Shown: positions 48,699 through 60,600 of the stretch, one piece after another
Layout of the letters: the number at the start of each line of letters is the position of its first letter
How positions within the stretch are numbered: position 1 is the first letter of the stretch
NCBI GenBank assembly: GCA_940671915.1
Contig: CALNVZ010002100.1
Coordinates: forward strand, 6,278,171-6,342,170
Length of the DNA: 64,000 nt
From: Paracentrotus lividus
Lineage: Eukaryota; Echinodermata; Echinoidea; Camarodonta; Echinidae
Direction of reading: 5' to 3'
Program-made: the position numbers and the translations under genes
Notes under the pieces: model-generated
Told to the model about the DNA's origin: nothing
What the model saw: only the letters and a program-made list of their open reading frames with translations
Databases searched by the model: none

Positions 48699-51600
48699 TC
48701 TCCAACCAATGAAACAAAAGTGGCTCTTTGTTAACATCTTATGAAGATAACAATTACTTTCTTAAAACGTCAACATCGTTGCTCCAACTATTCCTTTGAT
48801 CGGTATAACAATGTAAGTATTGCTATTCACAGTTTATGCCTTCTGATTAATGATCATAGATAACAATAATTATATTGAATGGCTTTACTTGATGGGATAC
48901 CAAAAATATTCCACTCGTTCAGACCAATATTGCACTCATCTTCGATTCGTGCAATATTGGCTCTAACTCGTGGAATATTTCTGGTATCCCATTTCGAGCC
49001 ATCCAATATAATATAAATATTGTACAGCTAAAACGCCCTATATGATAATTTTATTTTTACCTTTCTTCCAATCGGCTAATGTAGGCAGTGATGGAGCGGT
49101 AAATGGTGTAGTTGGCATGGCAATCACATCAAACTTCTCTAAGACATCATCATAACTCTTTGTGAGTAGCCGACGGATATTCTGCGCTTTGCCATAGACT
49201 GAGCAGTAGTTTTTCTTGAGGTAGTTTCCGCAAAGCAGCTTACTCTTTCAATAAATATATCCGAAACAAGTATTAAAAATAAAAAAGGATAAAATAATTG
49301 ATCATGACTTGTGACAACATGAATTTTTAGTCTAGAGTATTGACGAGAGCAATACTTGAAATCTGATTATACAGTGAGTCAGTGTATATGAGGGTCGGTA
49401 CAAAACTATTTGTTCTAAGTATATATAGTTTATTGAGATATGGTCAACACAATTATCAATAATTACATCATTATGATCACTGAAATGAGTTATCAATTTA
49501 AAAAAAAAAATCGCTTTGTATTGGTTGTTTAATTGTTTTCCTTTCCCCGGGTCCTTAACACTTACGGTTCTTTACTTAAAATAACGGTATTATGATCATT
49601 GGTTATTATATCACAAAGTTTGGTGTATAGATAATTTGAATACCATCTCATTAACTGTATATATATTTACAAACGTACAGCAAATAAAATTTTCATCTGA
49701 TAATTTACTTGTTTTATCCATTGGAATTTGCTCTGTTTGGTTATGTTTTTTGAACGTTTAATCACACACGTTAAAAAGGAGAGTACAGAGAGACAATTAC
49801 CTTATGACAAGGTGCTAGTTTCTTCATATTAGCCTTCAATCTTGCTCCTACACCACTCATCATACTAGTGGGATAGTGACCAGGCATGTTCAATCCGCCA
49901 CCTATAAACACAGCAAAACCAGTTAGAAGTTAACCAGTAGAAGTTCAATTAAGACTTTCTTCGATTTCACATTAAAATGCAAATAAGCACTGACAAATTA
50001 ATATAAAATAAAGTACAAATCGAATTATTATGTCTGTGTATGTAATTTCATCAGCTACTATGGGAGTGATATTTTTTCAAAGGAAGAATCATCATGTCAT
50101 ACTTCAACGAGTAATGGATGAAGACAAAAATGTCATTTTTTGACTTCCACAAGCCTGTTATCACAACTTTGAATACATGTAAACGATTTCGGGGGGGGGG
50201 GGGAATACATTTTCATCACCACCTGGGTGATCATTATGTTTGTGAGCCCTAACATACAACATGAATTCAGGGTCAAATTTCACGGTTGAGTGAGCACTGA
50301 GTTAAACTTGCGAAGACTGCAGTTTTTGCATAGAAATACAAATAATAGATTTGGCATAGAATATAATTATATAATGCCATATTTACCTCCCGATGTGAAC
50401 ATACAATCGATTCCCTCGATAGTCATGATAGGCACACAGAGGGCTTTACCTGTATTATCATGAAAATCACAAAATATACGCCGATTAACAGTATACACAA
50501 CCAAAAGACGAAGTTGAATGTGTTATAGTAGTAATAGTAAATTAAAGGATGTTGAGAGTAATATTTTAGTACCCCATCTTTGTTCTAAATATTTATTGCA
50601 CATAATTACAAAATTTATGGTGGTATCTTACCTCGCGGAGACGGATTTAAGGCGGTTTTGAAACTTTTTGCGGAGACGTCTCCGCGACGAAAAAAAATTG
50701 CGGAGACGTCTCCAATACTTTTTTTTTTCCCGTCTTGGAGACGTCTCCGCGGCAAATTTCAAAACCGCGATGGAAAAATGGTTCAAAATAGTCCCAAATA
50801 GTCTCAAATCGGTCTCCGCGAAGTGAGATACCATTACATGGGTGAGAGGGAGATAGAGAGAGAGAGAGAGAGAGAAAATGATTTTATAATGGTAAAAACA
50901 TAATTATAGGTGTAATATGAAGTCAATTCTTTTCCATACTCATCTTATGGAGAGGAATAGAAACTTCTTCCATGGATGCTCCACTACATGTAGCGAATCG
51001 ATTTATGGTATCCCGTATAAGTTTGTCCACATCTGGGTTCGAACTTTCTTGGCCGAATCCTTCTTTTAGTACGGCGATGCGTAATGGTGCAGCTTTGGTA
51101 TTCTTCAACTGCAATAAAGACAGCATTAATCATATTGAATAGCTTCGGAGTATATGACGACAATGCATTTTTCACCAGAATAAGTAAACCATATAATTGA
51201 CACGAATACGGGATAATGCTTATAAGGTAGATCATTGTAATTATTTTTCATCACATTTAACATACAGTAAGCTCCATTACTTTGGGAGTCTATGTATCTT
51301 TCAAAAGATATCCGGATGTTAAATTATTAGACTTTCTAAGTTCGTCTTTGCCCACAAAATTTCTTTATTTTATTGTTGTTGTTGTTGTTGTTGTTTTTGT
51401 TGTTGTTGTTGTTGTTAATTGACAACCTAAAAGGCATCTCCCACAAATACGGTGACTACACTGTTGCTCGTATAGGTTGGATATTTTTTTTATGCGATCC
51501 AGCCACATCACTTTGCTCCGGCTTCAATTTCTAGAACCTGTTTGTCCGACTGCTTTCACTTTTCGGTACCCTAGCTATATCTTGGACGTTCCCCAGACAT

Positions 51601-54600
51601 TCCCTGGTATTGGGGGGGAAAAAAAGGGTTGTCAACCCTCACAATACCCATTTTGACAATATTTTCACATTTTGGGGCCCCTTTTTTGTTTACCCGGCTG
51701 ACCAAGGCCCCCTCCGTCCTACCCCAAGAAATTCGTGTGAAGTATAGGGTTGTTATTGTTCTTTAAGTTAAATCTATTTTAATGGTCACAGACTTAGATT
51801 TATGGTCTAGGGGAGGGTCAAAGTTTATTTTTATTGGGGCTCAAAATTGATTTTCTTCATTTTTACAACTTGGAAATTTCCGTCTTCCGAAAAATGTATT
51901 GTAGAATCTCAGCCAAACATAAAATCATAATGAAAAATAAACTATGGTTACCATTTACAACCTTGTCATTAAGGCTGAAACAACATTTAGGGGAAAACAA
52001 TACAAATTAAGAGTTCATGATTGTTTTTTTGTTTCCTTCCTTTGTTTTTATCATTAAGGTAGGATAAAATATTTCAATTTTTCATCCTTCTCACTTTTAC
52101 TTCAACCCCTCCCCTAGAAAAGAGCCAAAGCCTGTGACCTTAATTTTAATTAACGTAAAGAACAATACAGCGTACACTTCAGACGCGTTTTGCGGGTAGG
52201 ACGGAGGGGGCCTTGGTCAGCCGGGAAACAAAAAGGTGCCCCAAAATGAGAAAAATGGCAAAAATGGGCATTGTGGGGTTGACAAACCTTATTTATTTAT
52301 CATCCTCTGGGAATTGTTGGGAACGTCCAAATATGTAGAGAGTCGGAAAGTGAAAACGGGGAAAAATTATTTCAGAAATTAAAGCTAGAGCAAAAGATGT
52401 GCTGGAGCACACATAAAAATATCCAACCTTTATGAGCGACAGTGTGTATACGAAACTATATCTGGCCGGTATTCTCGAAGCGTGACTAAAGTTAGTAGGC
52501 CTACTAAATACGTTTTAGTTCCCTTGCTATTCACAAAGGGTAACTAACTCAAGTTGAGATAGTCAGGGTGATTAATACGTCATGAGCTCACTAACTTTAG
52601 TAGGGGTACTAACTTAATCCCTCTGCGTAGAAATATACGTTAACTAAAGTTAGTTAGCTATTCACGAAGGGTGATTAAAGTTAGTAGGCCTACTAAATAC
52701 GTCATCGATGCACTAAATTCGCCCAATATTTAGTCAGCTCAGAGGGGTAGTTTAACTTATCGTTACGTTGATTCCGATGCGGTAATTTCACTTTTTTCGG
52801 TGAGTATGATATTTTATGTATTTTGATTCATTACGGAACTATTGAGACACGTGTTTTTACAATGGAAATAATTTATATTCAGTAAGATTCAACCTGACCG
52901 TGTTTAAAACGTCAATTATTGTGACATTTTTTTAACCGATCGCAACAATAGTCCCACTGTTCAGATTTACGCATGGTTGTGAAGGACTCGACTACACCGA
53001 TTTCCGGAGACTATTTGTTATGGATTTTGCACTGTAATTTTAACCCGAAAATTAACAATATACTCTAATGTTTGGAACTATAGTTCCACTGGATGTGTTT
53101 TTTATTCATAAGCTAGCTTAAGAACGAAGATAGACCTAGGCCTAGTTCTTTGATCACTCTTCCAAGACAAAAACTCTTTTGAGAACGACTCACGACGATT
53201 GTAAGACCTGGTTTTAAGACCTGTAAGACCTGATTTAACGTTAGGTCTACATCACGCGACAGAGCTTTGTTTAGCTAGCTGTAGACCAAATTACTCTTAA
53301 GGAATAAGGTATATTTTCCCATCCTGGTCTTGTGTTTCAGAATCCAGTTCAGTTTGTTTTTAGGCCTATGTTAGATTCTTGAGCAGATCTACATTAGAAT
53401 CTATCTAGATTCTTAAGTTAGATCTGATCTAACGTTAGATCTAGGCCTATCTAGTCTTCTAGATCCAAAATGAAATAGATCTAGGACTAGATCTAGATCT
53501 ATTCTAGGGTCTACTCGATAGATCTACATTAGATCCTACTCCTGAGATCTAACAAATAACGATTTCCTCTCGGCCTAACTGTTAAAATCTATTTTTTATT
53601 TGGTCCGGGGGGGGGGGGGTGGTGGGGGGAACGGCCAAAAATGATATTATTAGATCTAGATCTAGCGTTATACCCTATTTAAAATATATTACAAACACTA
53701 AGTGCACGGGGGACATTTGTTATGGTATCCCAAAAGGCGAAAGTACTCAAAGTTCAAAATAGTGTGTGTGTGTGTGTGTGTGTTGTGTGTTTTGTTGTTT
53801 GTTTGTTTGTTTGTTGTTGTTGTTGGTGTTGTTGTTTTGTTTTTTATTCTTTTTGTTTTTGTTTTTTGTTTTGTTTTGTTTGTTTGTTTGTTTTTTTTTT
53901 TTTTTTTTGGGGGGGGGGTCCCTGGATTCCATGTACCCATCATAGGCTTAAACATCAGTTTTGTTTGTCTTATTATGTAAAATTTAATGATCGAGTTCGT
54001 CCTAAGGGCCCAAATAATTAAGGTTAGGATATACTTTCCTAATAATTTGGATGTGGGGGTCTAATATGATTATTAGTACATTTGATTTTGTTCAATTTCT
54101 AATTCCCATGTTGCTTTTCTAAAGTGGTAGCTAGCATGTCATTTGGAAAGGTTCGACAAGATTAAAGCTATTGCAGTTTTATGTTTAAAGGAGGAGTCAC
54201 TCTGTTCAACTGCAATTTTTAATATTTTCTTTCTCTGTCCAAAAATTTTGTTACAGGTTTTCAAAGGAAACTTCCTTGATGAGCAAATATTGTAAGACAG
54301 GAACTGGATAGGCTCATCAAGACTATTGGCACTTCATCCCATAATCCAAATCATTGCTGAGATGAGATTTATTCGGTAAGTTTGTTTTTGCTTTGTTTGT
54401 TGTGTTTTTTTCTTAATAGATAATTAGTAAGGATTCACTTCCTGTATAAGCATAGGCCTACAGATATCTCTATGTCAGGTGAGGGAAGTGGACAATCAAA
54501 CAAACATGTATTTAGGAATGTTATACATGTAGCCTATATTTAAATTTCTTCAGCATTTGGTAATAATGAAATCTCATAACTGCTATAAATTTGTGGCACC

Positions 54601-57600
54601 ACGTAATGGAAATGTAAAATGGAAATTTGTTGTTTATTTTACCAGCATACAATACTAGTTTTAAAAAATACAATTACTAGATTAAGCTGTAAAACAGTTA
54701 GGCCTACTTACAGTGGAGGGGGGGGGGGGGGTCCGAGGATTTGGAAACTAGAAGGGGCACAGGAAAAGTATGGTGAGAGGGCAGAAGGCGATTTTTTTTT
54801 TTAACGATATAGCCAACTATTAACAAGTATGTGCTATGTGTGATTCCAAAAATAATGAGAGGGGGTGGGCGCCCTTGTGCTCGCGCTTGCCATCCCTTTC
54901 ATTGTTTCAAAAAAGAAAACAAATAAATACATGCTCCTGGATTAATATGTTAGTGTGGTCTTATAACAAATATAAATGTTTATAGGATTTAAATAATTTT
55001 CCTCTAACACTGAGGTATGTCTGTTTCTCTATTTTACAGATTCACAAGGAGATGTTTGACGTATCAGCCAGTCTTTACAAAATGGATACTGGATTGGAGA
55101 GAACATCTAATTCCAAGCTATGAAGCGGCTTCTAGATTAGTTTAATTTATTATGAGTAATGAACAAAAAATGTTAAAATCTTGACGACAAATGTCACAGT
55201 GATACCATTTTTGGTAGAATATACAGACATTTCAACAAATTATATTCGGAAATGAGAATTTGAATTGATTCTTACCAAGTATTCTTACCCCAAAATAAAG
55301 AATTAAATTCTCCCCTAATTGCTAAACATTAAATTACTAATTAGATAAATTTTTACAAATTACATTTGAAATCAAACTGTAAAGATGTTTTCTTCCTTTC
55401 ATGGATTTTGATTTTCTAGTTATCTATACATTATCAGTTTCGGATTCAAGATTTGGAGTAAGAGTGGAAAATTGAGAGGGACACACGTTTAATTGGACAT
55501 TGTTTCATGATTATTTAATACTATTTTGACCCACAAAGTGAGCAGGGGTGGGGAAGATAACATATTTTTTGCATCCGCATTGGATAGTAACACCATACCT
55601 TTCTGTCATCTGGTATCCATTTTTTGTTTTTATTTATTTATTGCTTTTATTTATTTATTTATCTATTTATTTATTTATTTATTTATTTTTTTTTTTTAGA
55701 TCGATAGATGCCAAAGTACACTCCTTTTGAAAGAAATAAGGGAATCTACTCCACTCTTGATTTAAACATGAAACATGTGTCTGTGTTTGAGAGATCTAAT
55801 TACAAGGATGTAATTGCTGGTCCGTATCAGACAATTACCCCTGGACAATTACTCCCAGGACAACTACCTCCCAGAAATAAAGGATTAGTCGTAGAGTTAG
55901 GGTAGATTTCAAGATGGCTTAGTTGTCCGGGTAATTATTCATAAGTAAATTGTGCTAAAACCGTCCTGGGCACCTCCTATGACACGAGTGGATTGTATTT
56001 CACTGTTATCATATAACTGTACAAGGAGATAATTTAAAATCGTGGAGCAGAGAGAGAGAGCAGAGGGTCAATTTGCTTCGAGAATTCAAAGCATGGGGTG
56101 GGGCGAGCCATTGTGTGTGAACAATGGCTCACCTCCCCCCCCCATCCTTTGAATTCTCGAAGTGAATCGACGCTTCTGAGAGAGTGTGAGAGGGCCAGCC
56201 GGGGAGGGGGGGGGCAGATTAGATTTTAAGAGAAATTAATTGTTTTAAGGGTACTGCTTTAACAATACCTGAGCTATGTTAAAAGATAGATCACGAGTTG
56301 TATTTAATTATAAATGAGTTTATGGGCGAAGAATATGGCGACAAAGATGGAATGAGCAGTGTCATGACCAAGAGAGAGAGAGAGAGAGTAGCGAGGAAAA
56401 AGACGAGTGTGTGTGGTAGTTTGTGAGGGAGAGAAATTAAGTCCCGTACTCTTCATTATTAATATAGGTTATCAGTCGCGCAATCCAGAAATGGTTGGGG
56501 GGGGGGGGGTAGTCTGAAGCATTCTCTAGGTAATTCATCTAGATTTTTTTTCCATTGGAAAGGGGGGAGGGGGCAAAGGCCCAAAAATTTCTGATGTTAG
56601 GCACTTTTTTTCTTTATTATGGTTATAAGGGTGCAGGCCCGCCATGCTTCCTGGATCTGCGTCTGCCCTAACACTATTCGAAGACCCATTTAAAATAAAA
56701 AAAAATAAACACGTCTACAAGTGTGATTATAAAGAATCCATATTTTGCCTCTTTCTTTTTTAATAGAAGTCTCTTTAAAACCACACCCACATTCTCTCAT
56801 TTCAAAATGATATGGCGCTCCATAAAAGATAAAACGGGGTTTCCCCACGATACATAAAGAATAAAAAGCGATAACCTACAAGCACCAAACTGCAACAATG
56901 AAAACATTTACAAAATAGGCCTACATTTTGAAAAATAAAATGCTGATTTGATCATTTACAATGGTCTAATCTCTGTGTTAAAAAATATTCTATTACAAGA
57001 TAACCATTTGTTTTTAGTTCACTGTTTAAATTTGATGGAATAAATCATTAATTTTTCCAAAGACAGAATTTACGTTCAGTCAACCTTTCCAACTCTAATA
57101 TCGAGGCAGGGGGAAGATGTTTTCCAAAGTGTGATATGAAAACTGTTTAAATGATTAAAGTTATTAATAGTTAATGATTTATTTTACTGTGATAACATCC
57201 AAGATGTTAGTCTCATCAATTCTCCCAATCTCGAGAACAAGGTAGGTTTTTAAGTTGCCAAACAATTTGCTAAAAGAATTAATTCCCCAAAAAACGCCCA
57301 TGCACAAGCCGATCGAGAGCATTCACATAAATTATACACAAACGTAGAGGCGCACAGTAAGCGCGTAATTTATGTTAATTATGCACAGTGATGTCAAATG
57401 CCCTAGATCTGCGGTAGATATGAACTGCGCATGCGTAGTAAGGAGGGGATTAAGTTAGTAAGGGCTACTACTTTAGTAGGCCTACTAACTAGTAGGGGTT
57501 TCGTGAATAGCTCACATTAACTTAGTAGGCCTACTAAGTTAGTAGCCTGATTAGTTAGTACCCCTACTAACTTAGTAGGGGTACTAAGTTAGTCACGCTT

Positions 57601-60600
57601 CGAGAATACCGGCCTATATCTCTATCTACTTTATTAATATATTTCTAGCTAGCGCCTATAGCCCCCCTAGACTGTCGCCTATTGGTTCGTGAGTTTTTTT
57701 CCCTTAATAGTCGAACAAACGAGGCGGAGTATGCTTTGGGTCGCGAGTGAATTTTGAAATGTTAATAATGTATTCGGCAACTGTACTGTATTAGGCATAG
57801 AAGGCCGAAAAATAGAATTTGGATTCTCGATTGTTTAGTTGGTGTTATCGGTTGTTCTTTAGTTGATATTATTGTTATTGTTGTTGTTGTTATTAAGGGT
57901 CACAAAGCTAAGGTCAAGCGGCCATAGAGGATTTCGGGAAAATCCCATTTCGTTGCAAAACATGTCATCACAATTGAATCGCAAATCGTGTCTATTTGAC
58001 CGCAACCTGCTGTATTCGTCTATCGTATCAGTACAACTACCCCCCGGACAATTACCCCCCGGACAACTACCCCCGGACAATTACCCCAAGGACCAAGGAC
58101 AATTACCCCCTGGGGACAATTACCCCCGAGGACAATTACCCCCCGGACTATTACCCCCCGACAATAAACCCCCCGGACAATTACCCCCGGACAATTACCC
58201 CCGGACAATTACCCCGGACAATTACCCCCAGACAATTACCCCCCGGACAATTACCCCCGGACTATTACCCCCGGACAATAACCCCTCGACAATTACCCCC
58301 GGACAATTACCCCCGGACAATAACCCCGGACAATTACCCCCCGGACAATTACCCCCCAGGACAATTAACCCCAGACAATTACCCCCGAGACAATTACCCC
58401 CGGACAATACCCCCCCGGACAATTACCACCGGACAATGACCCCCGACGACAAACTACCCCAAGACAATAACCCCCGACAATTACCCCCCGACGACAACTA
58501 CCCCAAGACAATAACCCCCTGGATAATTACCCCTCGGACAATTATCCCAAGGACAACTACCCCCCAAGAACGCCGTAAAAACCAAGTAAGATATTTGTAT
58601 ATTTAATATTGGTCCAACGGCAATATTGAAGCATGAAATGTCTAGTAATAGTGTTTATCGTAAGAACGCTTAAGGAGAGCAACAACAACATCAGACGAAA
58701 CGGTCTTGTACAAGTGCAAATTATCTTTATACTTCATTTTCCAATTCCATATATCATGATATCATGTTTATTCATATTTTTTCAGGCCTAATTAATTGAT
58801 TTATGTGATACAATAAATTCGATAAAAATCAATAAATTTGTTTGGATAATACTACGTTGTTTTTGTCTAACAATAATCAATTCTCGATAGTTTTATACAG
58901 TAACCATATAATAAGGTGGTGTAATCAACAAACCTTATGGCCCGAATTCTTGACGGTGGATTCTGCAAATCCGTGTGCTGAAACCATGGTTCTATGGGCG
59001 CATAAACTCTATAAATTAACAATTAAAGTGAAAAATAAGTAATTTATGACATTTGATTTTACGATTAACCTTATTTTTTGCTTAAATTGACGTTGGGCTT
59101 TAGTTATATTTTCACTTTATTTGCTAATTTATGGAGTATGGAAAACACTGTATTTAATTATGTCATATCGTTTACAATCTAGGAATTTGGTACCGTACTT
59201 AACTTCCTTCTTCCTTCCTTGACGTTTAACTTCTATCACCCTAAATGGTAAAATTACAAGGTGCTATTGTGTGTATTATCTTTATTTTAAAGTTATTAAG
59301 CTTATTAAGTTATAAAGCCACATCTTAATCTGGAATACTGGAGAAAAAAGGGAAAAAAGGAAGAAAAAAGAGAGGGAAAAGCAAGGAAAAAAGAAGAAGT
59401 GAGAGAGAGAGAGAGGAGAGAGAATAAAAGGAAAAAGAGAAATATAAAATAGAAAGGGAAAGAGAAGTAGAAAATAATTCGAAAACATGCAACACGGGCG
59501 AGACTCACAATGATTCCAACATCGATGCCGGAGAGGGGGGGGGGGGGTAATTGTCTGTGGGTAATTGTCCGGGGGTAATTGTCCTCGGGGGTTATTGTCC
59601 GGGGGTAATTGTCCGGGGGTAATTGTCCGGGGGTAATTGTCCGGGGGTAATTGTCCTCGGCGGGTATTGTCCGGGGGGTAATTGTCCGGGGGTAATTGTC
59701 GGGGGTAATTGTCGGGGTAATTGTCCTCGGGGGTAATTGTCCGGGGGTAATTGTCCGGGGGTAATTGTCCGGGGGTAATTGTCCTCGGGGGTAATTGTCC
59801 GGGAGTAATTGTCCGGGGGGTAATGTCCAGGGGTAATTGTCCTAGAACCTTGCTATATATCCAGAAATTTCATCCAAACGTATAACGCAGACAAGCCAGC
59901 ACCCTTCATAAAAGATTTCTGTAAAAATATATGTAGAGCATTCCGTCAACCGTTCTTCATTTATGATTTGCATGCTTTAACTATATACTAGTACACCATT
60001 CATAACGGTGGTATCTCACTTCGGGAGACGTACTCTGCGACTCGATACTCAAAACGTCTCTGTACTTTTTTTCCGTCGCCGAGATGTCTCCGATACTTTT
60101 TTTCCGTCGCGGAGACGTCTTCGATACTTTTTTTTTTCGGTCGCGGAGACGTCTCCGATACTTTTTTTTTTCGTTGCGGAGACGTTTCTGAGAGGTCTTT
60201 GCGACAAGTTTCAGAAGTCTCAAACCCGTCTCAAAGAAGTCCCAAATCCGTCTCAAATCCATGTCATGGCAAGTGAGATATCACCATAAGAATAAAGCTG
60301 GTTCCTTGACATTACTGTAGAAACGTATTGCAATGAAAGACCTATGATTACGTTTTTAGAGTAGTTTGGAATCTCCAAATGGCTCTGTTGTCTTGCATCC
60401 CTCTCATCATCGTACCCTGCTATCACCTGGAAAGGATATAAAATAAAATGATGAACGAAAATAGTAATTATATACAATTAGAAGGCAGGGATTAGATATG
60501 TGCTGAATGCCGATTGAGACGACCAGGACCTTTTAGTTCTCGGTTCTCGATACGGGTGTATCTCGCTTCGCGAGATGGATAAAAAGTAGAAGGACGTCTC

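Larger units (their letters stand above)
47786..49060. other. Amidase last intron
   Basis: Holds a T-run of about 63 nt (48479-48541), a (CT)n microsatellite (about 48626-48703) and a hairpin element (48868-49012). No other coding signal. Confidence 0.6.
52464..57614. mobile_element. 5.15-kb TIR element with 7-bp target duplication
   Basis: Both ends carry the same 26-bp TIR beginning GGCCGGTATTCTCGAAGCG, and both are flanked by TATATCT (52457-52463; 57615-57621), a perfect 7-bp duplication. Inside each end, GTTAGTAGGCCTACTAA-like palindromes recur (for example 52491-52510, 52673-52692, 57452-57470, 57526-57545), probably transposase-binding arrays (inference). The middle holds simple repeats, a TU-like fragment, a hairpin and no long transposase frame. 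Two exon-like pieces (54257-54376, acceptor TTACAG and donor GTAAGT; 55040 onward after TTTTACAG) have stops or no known motif. Likely non-autonomous or decayed; superfamily not assigned. Confidence 0.85.

Noticed and set aside
53698-54021. Several overlapping frames of 60-99 codons (Cys/Val/Phe or Lys/Thr/Asn rich)
   Set aside because: Products of (TG)n, (TTTG)n and homopolymer tracts.
54257-55140. Two-exon gene inside the 5.15-kb element
   Set aside because: Plausible splice sites, but the predicted peptides contain stops or no motif, and the frames do not join convincingly.
52464-57614. Assignment of the 5.15-kb element to PIF/Harbinger from its GGCCGGT ends
   Set aside because: Harbinger elements make 3-bp duplications; here the flanking duplication is 7 bp and no Harbinger transposase is visible.
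58032-59846. Regular short repeats resembling a CRISPR array; also a 247-codon [10 protein letters not shown]-repeat protein
   Set aside because: Units are 14-17 bp with no unique spacers, the host is eukaryotic, and the open frames arise from a 15-bp period that is a multiple of three. No splice or initiation context.
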